Of a DNA stretch of 64,000 nt, positions 1 through 10,816 are shown one piece after another. The translations under genes and the position numbers were made by a program. Source of the DNA: Pelagomonas calceolata (taxonomy: Eukaryota > Sar > Pelagophyceae > Pelagomonadales > Pelagomonadaceae); assembly GCA_918797485.1 (NCBI GenBank), contig CAKKNE010000003.1, positions 5,270,001 to 5,334,000 of the forward strand, given 5' to 3'. How positions within the stretch are numbered: the first letter of the stretch is position 1; each line of letters opens with the position of its first letter. Under the pieces are notes generated by a model, which was given only the letters and a program-made list of their open reading frames with translations, was not told the DNA's origin and did not search any database.

Positions 1-3000
1 CGAACTTGCGCGCGTCCCGTGAGCTCGACGCGAGGGGGAGCCTGGCGCCAGTGACCGCATCCACGACGTCCCAGGCGTACGAGACCGCTCGTCCGCTCAT
101 CGGCCGGCCGTCGCACGACGTCGCGACGCCGCGCGCGTCCACCTCGACGCCGTCGGCCACCAGGACCGTCCGCTCGCGCGCGCCGACGAACGTGAGCGTG
201 GGCGGCGTGCCGCCCTGGACCTTGACGCGCACGGCGGCCTCGGCCGTGCCTGCGGAGTCGCGCGTGGTTGCCTCGACGAACGCGCGCGTCTCTCTCGCTT
301 CGTCCGCCGGCCCCGCCGCTTCGTGTCCGCGCCGCGCGCGCGCCGCCGAGGAAGTTCGCCAGCTCGAGGCGCACGTCGAGCGAGGACACGTTCAGGTGAG
401 ATGCGTTCAGGACCAGCTCGTACCACTTGGTCGCGGTCGACGGCACGGCCGCCCAGGCGGCGCCGGGCTCCGCGATCGACCACGCCACCGTCGTGAAGTC
501 GCGCCCGCCGGAGCCGCCGCTCTGGAGCGCCGACACAAAGCCACCCTCGCAGCGCGACACCGTCTCGGGCGCCTCGAGGACGATCGCCGGAGCGGGCGGA
601 TTCTCGGGCGGCAGGACGACGGTGCGGCTGGCGTTCGCGTAGGGGTGGCACGCGCAGGCCCGGGGCGCCGGCGCGCCCACGACGCAGGCGCGCCGCAGGA
701 CGCCGCCCAGCGCCGTCGCGTTGTCGCCCGGCACGATCGCGGCGCTCGCGACGTCCGCGCGGACCGTCCGCTCGTCGGACCAGTAGCACGTCGCGTCCGT
801 CGCCCCGGGGAAGTCCAGAATGGAGCCACAGGCGAACGCGATCCCGACGCCGCCGCCGCCCAAATCGGTCTCGGCGTCCCACGCCACGTCGACGGTCGCG
901 CCCGAGTCGTCGAAGACGACCTCGACGACACGCGGGGGCGGGTCGTCGGCGTCGCAGCCGACCGTCGGCGCGGCCGTCGGCGCGACGCTCTGCGGCCTGG
1001 CCGTCGGCGTCGGCGTCGACGGCCCGGGCGTCGGGCCGGGCGTCGGGTCCGGGAACGCGACGACGACGGTCAGCGGCACGACGGTCGCAAAGGCCGCCGA
1101 CCGCGTGCGCAGGCGGTGCGCCAGCACGCCCGTCGCAAGCGCCGCGTCCAGATCCGCGGCGAGGTCCGCCGAGGACCGCCGCGACAGCATCTCGAAGAGG
1201 ACCGTCGTCGCGGGCGCGTCGTCGAGGCGCCGGCGCCGGCGCGCGTCCGTCGCGCCGGTCACGGTGACGGTCGTCTCGTTCATCGTCGCCTCGAGGCCCT
1301 CCTCGAAGCTCGCCACGACGTCCGCGTCGTCGAAGTCGCCCGCGGCGACGCCCTCCATCGAGAGCGAGCCGGTCGACGTCGCGAGCGCGCGCGTCGGCAG
1401 CGCCGTGGGCCAGGCCGTCGTCGGCGGCGCCGTCGGCGGCGGGGTCGACGCGGCGCTCGGCGGGGTCGTCGGCGCGCGCGACCTGCGCGGGGGTCTCTCT
1501 CTCTCTCTCCGTCGTCTGCGCGGACCGACGGCGTCTGTTGGCACCGGCACCGACGGCGCCGACGTCGGCGCCGACGTCGGGGCCGAAGACGGCGCGGCCG
1601 TCGGAAGCGACGTGGGCGCAAGCGTCGGCAGGGGCGTCGGCGGGCCCGTCGGCACGGCCGTGGGCGCAAGCGTCGGCGCGGCCGACGGCCTGCGCGGGCG
1701 ACGTCTCTGTTCGGCGCCCCTCGACGTTCGACGCCGAGTCGGACGGTGGGCTCAAGTCCTGGTAGAGGACGTCGATCTGCCAGGCGGCCAGGGCGCCCCG
1801 GTAGACGTAGACCTCGTCCACGGCGCCGGAGAGCGTGTGCGACCCGTTGACGTCCGCGCCCACGTAGAGCGCGGAGGCGCTCGTGTTGACGGTCGCGTTC
1901 CAGCTCGTTTCCCTTTGACCGTCCACGTACAACGTCACGTTCCGCCGGACGTACGTCAGGCAGTAGTGGCGCCACGTGCCGATCCAAGGGCTGCTCTTCG
2001 TCGTCGCGTTGGATCCTTGCTTCGCCTGCGGGCGTCCGCCGGCGCTGTGAGGCCCGGTCCCCGCCGCCGCGCAAGGCGGGCGGCCGCATGCCCCACGCGT
2101 CGGGACCGTCTCCCCCGGACGGACGTCGGCCGGCGAAAACAGGCGCGGCCTCGACGCCGACGACGCGATCCAATCCACGTTGAAGGGAGGCGCCGAAGCG
2201 CGCCGCGGCAACCCGAAAGCCTCCCGTGAGGTTGACCGTGGCGTTGCCGTGCCCGACGCTCTCGAAGCGGCCGGGGGGCGTGGAGGTGCGCAGGCCGAAC
2301 CGCCGCGCGAGGTCTCCGCCGTACTCGAAGAGCTGGGCCTTGTGTTCCCAGACGTCGATCCGGACCCACAGGCAAATGGTCCGCGGCGCGTCCCCGGAGA
2401 CAGCCGCCGTCGTGCTGTTGGGCAGCTCGACGTACCTGCTCGCGTTGAGCAGCACCGCGTCGCCGTGGTCGCGCGCCGCGGCTCTTTTCAGCTTTTTCCC
2501 ACACCCCTGGGCGTCGCAGCCCCGGCCGTGGGCGCCCCCGCGCACGTCGGCCAGCGACCCATTGATCATCGGATAGTGCGCCACGATCTCGTACTCGTAG
2601 GCGTAGGTCGTCGGCGCGGGCGAGATCGACGGCGCGGGCGTCGGCGTCGGCGTCGGCAGAGGGCTCGGCAGCGTCGTGGGCACGCCCGTCGGCGCGGACG
2701 TCGGGATCGTCGTGGGTACGGACGTGGGGAGCGGCGTAGGCGCCGAGACGGGAACGAGCGTCGGCGGCAAGGTAGGGAGCGACGTCGGGGCCGCCGTTGG
2801 CGTCGTCGATGGCAGCGCCGTGGGCTCCGATGTGGGGGCCGTGGTGGGCTCCGACGTCGGCGTCGTCGATGGCAGGGCCGTGGGCTCCGATGTGGGGGGC
2901 GTGGTGGGCTCCGAGGTCGGCGTCGTCGATGGCAGCGCCGTGGGCTCCGATGTGGGGGGCGTGGTGGGCTCCGAGGTCGGCGTCGTCGATGGCAGGGCCG

Positions 3001-6000
3001 TGGGCTCCGATGTGGGGGGCGTGGTGGGCTCCGAGGTCGGCGTCGTCGATGGCAGGGCCGTGGGCTCCGATGTGGGGGGCGTGGTGGGCTCCGAGGTCGG
3101 CGTCGTCGATGGCAGCGCCGTGGGCTCCGATGTGGGGGGCGTGGTGGGCTCCGAGGTCGGCGTCGTCGATGGCAGGGCCGTGGGCTCCGATGTGGGGGGC
3201 ACGGTCGGCACCGGAGACGGCGGGACCGTCGGAAGGCCCGTGGGCTCGGCCGTCGGAACGCTGGTGGGGAACGGGGAGATCGTCGGGGGATGGGTGGCGC
3301 ACTGGTTTTCGTACCAGCCTGCGGGATCGTTTGCTCTCGCCTGGACGACATCCCAGTCCCCGTCGGCGTCGGCGTCGAACACCGCCACGCCGACGCCCGC
3401 GTTGCTGGTATCGTCGATCATATTTTCGGTAAAGGTCTGGTCTCCCGCGTTCTCCAGCCAGCTCAGGTCGTCGTCGTTGTACGCTGATACGACAATGTCC
3501 AGGAAGCCATCACCGTTCACGTCGGCGACGGCAACGCCCCAGGGGTAGTCGCTCTCCTCGCTCACGATGGTTCGCGTAAAGGTCATCGTCCCGTCGTTTT
3601 CGTAGTAGGCCACTTCGTCGTCATTCTGCGACGCGGATACGCAGTCCACGTCTCCGTCGCGGTCGAGGTCGGCGGCCTCGACGTCCTTGGGTCCGTCGGC
3701 GCCCGTCCCGACCGTGTACTGGGCAAAGTTTTCCTGACCGTCGTTCTCGAACCAAAAGATGCTGTCGCCCTTGAGCGACGCGACGAGCACGTCCACCTGC
3801 GTCGGTAGCGGTGAGCGAGCGGGAAGGCGCCGGTGAGCGAACGCCTTCCCGCGCGCGCGCGCTCTCTCTCTCTCTCTCTCTCTTACTCGCCGCGCGACCG
3901 CGGGTCAGCCCTGCTCGCGCGCTGCGCGCCCTTGCGTCCGACGACGTCGCCCGGCGACGATCGCCGTCCGCCTGGTGCAGGCCAGACCACGCGCCCGAGC
4001 TCGCTCGCGCCCGCCGCTCCACGAGGACGCCGCGCGCCACGTCCTGGTCGCCGTCCATGTCGACGGGCGCCGCTTCCCTCGGCGTATTGACATAGTTGCT
4101 CACGTAGCGCACCCGATAGTTCTGCGAGCCCTGGTTTTCGAACCATTCCACGTCGTTATCGCCCTCGTTGGCGACGACGGCGTCCACGTCGTTGTCGCCG
4201 TCGACGTCGGCTCCGATGACCGACAGCGCGCCGCCTCCGTACGTGTTGAGCACGTGTTCGGCAAAGTTCGCGGACCCGTCGTTTTCCCACCACGACACGA
4301 TGGAGTCGCGGTAGGAGCACGCAAATATATCGACGTCGTCGTCTCCGTCGACGTCGAGCGGACTCGCGTAGAACAAGCCGTCTCGCGTGCTCGTCACGAC
4401 GTGCTCGGTGGTAAATGCGCCGGAGCCGTCCGCGTTTTCGTGCCACGCGAGGGTGTCCCTGTTGTCTGCCGCAACCACCACGTCCGTGTCGCCGTCTTGG
4501 TCTACGTCCACGGGAAACACGTTCTTCGAATCGTCCGTGCCCGCGAAAGGTTGACGCGCGCTCCAGGCCATGATGTCGCACGTCGCCGAGGGCCGCGGCG
4601 TCGGCGCGGGCACCGTCGGCACCGGCGTGAGCGTGGGCGCGGCCGTGGCGTAGCTCGGCGTTCCCGTCGGCGCGGGCGTGTCGTAGGAGGGCACGGGCGT
4701 GGGCTGCGGCGACGTTGTCGGCCTGGGCGTGAATGTGGGCTCCGGGGTCCCGCACTCGTTCTCGAACCAGGAAATTTGGTTGTCGGCAAAGTCGGCCACC
4801 AGCGGGTCGACGTCGCCGTCGCCGTCGACGTCGGCGGCGTGTATGCGATAGCCCGAGTCGACGCCGCCGATCCAGTGCTCGATGAACAGAGGCACTCCGT
4901 TGTTCTGGTACCAAAGCACGTCGTCCGTGTTGCTCGTGGACGCGAGTAAATCTGTATCGCCGTCCCCGTCCACGTCGGCCGCGAAGACGCTGAGGGTCGA
5001 GTGGACCGTCGACTGCACGTGTGCCGTCCAGGTCAGCGAGTCGCCCTTGGCATTTTCGTACCAAATTACGCTGTTGTCCCGGTTCGAGCCGCACGCGACG
5101 TCCATCGCTCCGTCGCCGTCGATGTCGTCCGCGACGCAGCCCCAAGGCCCGTCCTGGGCGGTCGTGATGATGTTCTCCGCAAAGGATTCGCCCGTGCCGT
5201 CATTTTGCCTGCGCATCGTCTGAAGTGTTTGCTTTTTTGGGGGGGGATGGTGGCGTGATCGTCGTTTCGACGAGGCCCATTCCGCCGTCGAGCAGTGGAT
5301 CGCGTCGCGTCGATGGCGTCGAGGGCACGCCGTCGGTCGTGGCGAGCGAGGACCTGGCGGGCTCTCGCGTCGATGGCGTCAAGGTGGTGCGGTCCGTCGT
5401 CCCAACAGAAGGAGGAGGGGGGGCGGAGACCCTTCTCGGAAACTCTCGGGCGCAAAGGGCGACGAGCGGCGCATTCACGACGCCGTCGTTTTTACCACCA
5501 AGAGACCGTATCGTCGCCCCACGAAGCGAGGAGAACGTCCGCGTGGCCGTCGCCGTCCATGTCGACCGGGCGCGCCAGCCACGCCCAGTTCCTCGACGTG
5601 GTGAGCGTGTGCAAGGTCCACGATTGCGCCTCGCTGACGCCGGGCACATAGTCGTAGGTCGTGCTCGCCTGGGCGTCCCTGTGCGCGTCCGTGACGCCGC
5701 ACCAGCCGTTAGCCTCGTTGCAGTATTCCGCGCCGCCGCTCGACGAATACCCCGTGCACTTCGTATCCGCGAAGAGCGGGCCGCAGCGACTGGGGTCTGT
5801 CTCTCGATGGCGTACGATACTCGCTAAATCTGACTCGTACCACGCGAGCGTATCGTCGTTGTACGACGTAGAAACCACGTCTAGGTCGCCGTCGTCGTCG
5901 ACGTCGTGAGCACAAACGGACGTGGGACCGGCCTAGGAGTAAAACACGTCGTGGCGATGGCGTGGAGGTGACGCTTTTTTTTTTGATTCGCCACGGCCGC

Positions 6001-6964
6001 GGGAACAAAAGGGAAGTGGACGCGGGGCGCAGGCCGGCGTCGCGATGAGGCGCTTGGTGAAGGTGGTCGAAGTGCCATCGTTCTCCCACCACACGAGCTC
6101 GTCGCCCGTGCGCGCGGCCGAGAGCACGTCTACGTCCGCGTCGCCGTCGACGTCCCCGACTTCCGCGTACCAGGCGTCGTCCGCGCTGCTGCTGATCACG
6201 GTCTCGGTAAAGGTTTGGCTGCCGTCGTTGAAGAGCACGGCGACGGTGTCCGTAGCCGAGGCCGAGAACAGGACGTCTACCGCGCCGTCGCGGTCAACGT
6301 CGGCCGCGAGTACGCAGGTCGCGCCGGTCGCCGAACTCTTGATGACGTGCTCCGTGAACGTGTTGCTCGCGCACCAAACCCAGTGTGGGCGCGGTGTGGG
6401 TCGTGCGCTCACTGTGGGTTGTGCGGTTGGTACCGAAGTCGGCAGTGCGGTTGGTACCGAAGTCGGCGGTGCGGTTGGCAGACCGGTTGGGAGCGTTGTC
6501 GGGAGAGCGGTTGGGACCGCGGTTGGGGATGCTGTTGGTGCTGCTGTTGGCAGCGCCGTTGGTGCTGCTGTTGGCAGTGCTGTTGGCGCTGCTGTTGGGA
6601 GTGCGGTTGGCAGACCGGTTGGGAGCGCGGTTGGGCTTGACGTGAACAAAGGCCGCGGCGTCGGGGCCGTCGACGCGGCGCACACCCGCACGCGGTTGGA
6701 ATCAGAGGGCTCGCCGGTGGGGTCGCCCGACGTCGACCAAAAGCCGCTGTTTACAAACGGTCCGCTGAGGTACGTGTGGCAGCCGAGGCCCGAGCCGTAC
6801 GACCAGGCAAAGGGCATGGTGTTGTAGCCCTCCGACAAGCCCGCCGCGGCGACGGCCGCCCGGCACTCCGCTTCCGTCTCGGGCGACACGCACGGCACAG
6901 GTGCAGGTGTTGGCTGAGCTGCTGCCAGGGCAGCTGCCGCCAGGACCGCAATCACGGCTGCCAT
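1..6964 (-). CDS. Giant secreted/surface FG-GAP, Pro/Thr-repeat, LamG and REJ-like protein (partial)
   Basis: A signal peptide (MAAVIAVLAAAALAAAQ) opens the protein, followed by a Pro/Thr repeat linker, blocks of FG-GAP/VCBS calcium-binding repeats (many DVDGDGDxDV motifs), further P/T linkers, a LamG-like domain (ending GAVDEVYVYRGALAAWQ) and a C-terminal region resembling PKD/REJ parts of polycystins. Exons by phase: 6964-6035, 5932-5496, 5208-4041, 3796-2213, 2025-1733, then 1689 leftwards; another intron may lie near 250-345. Joins restore the repeats, for instance MDGDQD|VDVLVAS across the 4040-3797 intron. The first intron appears to be GC-AG. The gene runs off the left edge, so its C-terminus and any membrane anchor are unseen. 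The likely role is a cell-surface adhesion or wall protein, inferred from domains only. No catalytic motif is visible. Confidence 0.82.
2821..3200. repeat. 60-bp tandem repeat coding a Pro/Thr linker
   Basis: Six to seven head-to-tail copies of a 60-bp unit, nearly identical apart from a G/C swap and changes in the first and last units. On the minus strand each unit codes a 20-residue stretch built of TSEPTALPS and TTPTSEPTTPP. It lies inside an exon of the large surface protein, and its length is a multiple of three, so copy-number change would keep the frame. Confidence 0.95.
6415..6650. repeat. Short tandem repeats coding PTALPTAAP-type linker
   Basis: Imperfect 9- to 18-bp repeats built on gcngttggn. 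On the minus strand they code alternating PTALPT, PTAAPT and PTSVPT between the N-terminal secreted domain and the first FG-GAP block. The linker is rich in Thr and Pro and could be O-glycosylated (inference). Confidence 0.85.
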
Positions 6965-7192
6965 GCCCCTTGTTTATGGGAGTCGTTCGTCTCTTTGGTT
7001 TTCATTACTTTGTCTCGGAGTCGCGTCGATGGCATACAGGGCGGCTTCAACTTTTGGGGGCTTTGAATTGTATGGACCTACAAAACCTACAAAACCCGGC
7101 GTCGCAGCTGCGCGCGCCGCGGCACACGAGGCCGATTTTTAATAATACTTCACCAAGAATAGCGACGCCAAGGGGCACAATCCACTCCATAA

Positions 7193-9983
7193 ATGCGGCC
7201 GTGGCCGTTGCTCCTCCTCGCGGCCAGCAGCGATGCGCGCTGTCGCTGCGACCGGCGCGTGATCGTCGCCACGACGGTCAACGGCGTGCGCACGGCGTCG
7301 TTGCTCGTGCCGAGCGCGGCGCGCGTCGGCGCGGCGCTGGTCGTCTACCACGAGGACTCGGCCGACGCCGCCGCGGGCCTCGAGCCGACGGAGCCGCGCG
7401 CGCGGCGCGACGCGCCGGCGTGCTTCGTGGAGGCGGCGGGCTGCTACGCGGCGCACGACCTCCACGTGCTGTACCCGTGGCTCGCCGCGTTCGCCGACGC
7501 GCAGGACCCGACGGAGGGCCCCGCGACGGTCTTCGGCCGCGCGTACGCGAACGCCGTCGCGCGGCGCGGCGCGCCGCGCCACGCGACGCACCTGACGGCC
7601 AAGGCGCACTTCATCTTCCGCAAGGTCGCGGCGATCCGGCACGCGGCCGAGGCCGGCGCGCGCGACGCCAGCGTGGACGTCGTCGCGTGGGCCGACGCCG
7701 ACATCGAGCTCGTCGCGCCGCTGGCCGACGCGCGGTTCCTCGCGTTCGCGCGCGCGCACGACGTCGCGACCATCCACCGCTACGTCGTGCCGTCGCGGGC
7801 CGACTACCCGCGCGACGGCGACGCGGCCGCGTGCCTCGCGCCGCGCGACTTCTTCGCGGCGAACCGCAGCCAGCGCGCGCTGCCCGACACGGGCTTCCTG
7901 ACGCTCGCGCTCCGCGGCGGCGCCGCCGCGCCGGCGCTCGCGTTCGCGCGCGCCTGGAGCGGCTACTACGCGACGTCGTTCGCGGCGCGGTCGCGCTGCC
8001 TCAACGACATCTGCGTCTACGACCGCGTCCTCTTCCCGACGGCGGGGACGGCGGGCGACGGCCTCGCCGGCCGCGCGCGGCGGCGGGGGGGCCGCGCGCT
8101 CGTCGAGGCGCGCCGGCGCCGGCGGCCGGGCGCGCCGGCGGCCGCCGCGCCGCCGCCGCCGCCTCCAAGCGACGCGCTCGCGGAGGCCGCCGCCGCGGCG
8201 CTCCTGCCGCCAACCGCGGCGGCGCCACCGCCGGGCGGCGCGCGCGCCGCGCTCGACCGCTCGGTCGCGGCCTTCGCGCGCGCCGGCCGCCGCGCCGTCG
8301 TCGAGGGCTGGTACGCGCTCTGCGCCGAGGCCTGGCCCGCCGCGCGCGCGCCGCCGCCGGCCGCCGCCGCCGGCGCGCGCACCGCCGGCGCGCGGGGCGA
8401 CGCCGCCGGCCAGCGGCTCTCGCGCGAGGCGATCGCCGCGCGCTACCGCGTCGACCTCGGCCGCGCGCACCCGTGCCCCGGCGCGACGCCGCGGACGTCG
8501 CCGTTCCACCTCTTCGCGTACGCGCTGCACGCCAAGGGCGGCGCGGACAAGCGCGACTGGCGCGCGGCGGACGGCCGGCGCCGTCTCGAGGCCGCGCGCC
8601 GCCTGGCCTCCGACGCGACGCGGCGGTGGCGCGCGTTCCGCAAGGAGGCGCTCTCGCACCCGTTCGACGCGGGCCGCGTGAACCTGACGAGCCTGCTCGG
8701 CGCGGCGCGCGGCCTGGACCTGCCGCTGGGCGCGGTCGTCGAGGCCGCGCGCGCGGCGGCGGGGCCGACCTTCTACGACCTCCTCGCCACGTTCGACGCG
8801 CCGGTCGGCTACGCCGTCGCCGCCCTCGACGGCGGCGCGCGATCGACGCTCGACGCGGCCGACCGGCCGCGCCCGGGCGCGCGCGTCTGCGCCTGGGACG
8901 CCGAGGCGCTCGGCCTCCAGGCGTCGCTGCTCGTCGGCGGCGCGTGCGGCTGCGCGACGGCGACGCGCGCGGTCATGGAGGGGAAGATCGGGCTCGGCGG
9001 CGAGCTCTCGGCGCTGCTCAAGCCGTTCCGCGCCGCGGTCGACGCGCGCGCGCGCTTCCGCACGCCGGCGATCCGGCGCGTCGGCTGCGCCGCGGACGGC
9101 GACGCGGCGGCGTGCCTGGGCCTCGAGCCTCTGGACCGCTGCGGCGCCGGCGCCGGCGCCGGTGGCTTCTCCGCGCGGCTCGCCGGCAAGCGGCTCGCCG
9201 CCGCGCCCGCGGCCGCGCACGCCCACCGCGGCCTCTTCTGGTGGACGTCGCAGGCGGTGGCCTTCCTCGCGCGGCCCGACGGCGCGACGCTCGGCCGGCT
9301 CTGGGCGGCGCAGGACCGGCTCGACTGGGCCGCGCGGCGCCCCGTCCTCGGCGTCCACGTGCGGCGGGGCGACACGTGCCTCGACGGCGGCCGCGGCGAG
9401 CTCCGCAAGCACAAGGGCCGGACCTGCGACGGCCTCGCGGCGTACGCGGCGCGCGCGCGCGCCATGGTCGACGCGCACGGCTTCCGCGCCGTGTTCCTCG
9501 CGACGGACGACCCGCAAATCGTCGCCGAGGCGCAGCGGACGAACGCGTTCGGCGTCCCCGTCCTCGCGCCCGGCGGCGTCGAAAACGCGTCTTTTTCTTC
9601 TCCGTGTGTGGCGGCCGTGGGTCCAAACTCTGTTTTCACGCGGCGACGGCGCCCCCTCAACCTCCCGCGCGCAGGTGGCCAACGAGGACGTCGACCGCCA
9701 CCAGCTCTACGGCCGCGGCTACTACAACAAGGTCCTCAAGGACATGCCCGAAGCCGACGCGCGAGCCGACGCGCGCGCGGTGCTCGACGACCTCTTCCTC
9801 CTCGCGGCGTGCGACGGCTTCGTCGGCAAGTTCACGTCCAATATCGACCGCCTCGCCGTCGCGCTGTCGAACGCGTGGCGCGGCGGCGACTGCGTCACGC
9901 CGTTCGAGTCCCTCGACGCCGCGTGGTGCGCCGATTTCGGGCGCCGGACGGGGAAGTCCATCCACGGGGACTTTATGTGCTGA
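7193..9983 (+). CDS. Secretory glycosyltransferase with fucosyltransferase-like C-terminal domain
   Basis: Exons 7193-9577 and 9675-9983 join in phase 0 through a 97-nt intron (GTCGAA donor), giving about 897 residues. The N-terminus (MRPWPLLLLAASSDA) looks like a signal peptide. The first part carries a nucleotide-sugar transferase-like stretch with DADIEL as a DxD-like motif. The last third has VLGVHVRRGDTC and FLATDDPQIVAEA, the sugar-nucleotide-binding pattern of GT23 alpha-1,6-fucosyltransferases and protein O-fucosyltransferases; the second exon completes it (LFLLAACDGFVGKFTSNIDR). This may be one bifunctional enzyme with two transferase-like modules joined by an Ala/Pro-rich linker near 8100-8250. 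The acceptor is unknown. The family call rests on motifs only. Confidence 0.7.
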
Positions 9984-10217
9984 GCCTTTTTTTGTGTTGC
10001 CAGTGGAGTACTCTATAGTAGATCAGAACTACGAGTCGTCTTCCTGCTATTGGACGTTCCCCAAAAAACCGATTTTCCCCAATAAGTACGTTTTTTGCTT
10101 ATCATGATCGTCTTACTAGTAATCACGAGCCCGGGCCTCGTAGGGTCACCGCCGGGTGACTAGCCTGACTCGGACTCGGAGGGTCACGGTCACAATAGTA
10201 ATCATTGATAAGCATGG

Positions 10218-10484
10218 TCATTTTGTTGTTGGCTTTGCACCTCTTGATTCTTCAAAAGCTCTTTGTATTTCAAGTACTTCATCATCAAGTTTCTTGGTGA
10301 GCCTATCCTCCGCCTCTTTGAGACGCTCTTCGAGTTTCTGTTCAGCTCTAACCGCGTCTGCTTCAGCATTTGCTTGATCGATCGCGTTTTTCACAAGCTC
10401 GTTTATTGCAGCAGGATCCATCGCTGGATCTTCTTCTTCGCTCTTTTTGGATTTCTTTTTAGGTGATTTTTCTTGTCTAGGCAT
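10218..10484 (-). CDS. Small Lys-rich coiled-coil protein in a dispersed repeat
   Basis: An 88-residue frame with a lysine-rich start (MPRQEKSPKKKSKK) followed by a strongly charged, coiled-coil-like helix rich in E, K, A and R. Its upstream DNA belongs to a dispersed repeat seen again, inverted, near 28 kb and 60.4 kb, and the 60.4 kb copy includes the ATG context but not the rest of the frame. It may be the first protein of a mobile element or a host gene that lent its promoter to the repeat. I do not recognise the family. Confidence 0.4.
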   Translation of the reverse strand: MPRQEKSPKKKSKKSEEEDPAMDPAAINELVKNAIDQANAEADAVRAEQKLEERLKEAEDRLTKKLDDEVLEIQRAFEESRGAKPTTK

Positions 10485-10760
10485 TCACTGTAAAACACTC
10501 TACGTCAATAGGCGGAACCTTGTGGGCCCATAACCTAGCAAGAGTATGTCGCAGCGTTATGTAAAATAGCAGGGTCCTAGCTCACCAGCCGAGGGCTGGG
10601 CCAACCTAACTACGAGAGTGTTTTATGGCTATTTGTTGTTACACCGTAGCGTCAAAGATACTCGCTGTATAGACTCCAAACTTAGAGAGTGGGAGATACA
10701 TATCTAGGGTAGTAGGTTTCTCTCTCTATACCGTATACTGCGGTACTGCGGTATAGCCAC
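10485..10760. repeat. Dispersed repeat, copy 1 (inverted partner near 27.8-28.16 kb)
   Basis: Bases 10536-10755 match the reverse complement of 27820-28155 over most of their length, including the blocks agcagggtcctagctcacc and gagagtgggagatacatat. The first 65 bases also match, inverted, 60430-60500. A TATAAAA-like motif lies inside the related copies. Confidence 0.85.
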
Positions 10761-10816
10761 TCGATCCTCCCATCGATCACAAGTGTGCGCTAGCTGCAGC
10801 GCTTACGGATTGCAAG

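Noticed and set aside
3865-3885. CT dinucleotide run (GA on the gene strand) as a regulatory element
   Set aside because: It lies inside an intron of the surface protein gene (4040-3797) and is simple sequence; another GA run is at about 1497-1512.
7139-9682. 847-codon minus-strand frame opposite the glycosyltransferase
   Set aside because: No domain motif and shadow-type composition.
6901-10107. Very long Arg/Ala-rich plus-strand frame of over 1000 codons
   Set aside because: It overlaps the glycosyltransferase gene in another frame and consists of Arg/Ala/Pro runs; high GC makes stop codons rare, so it is a shadow.
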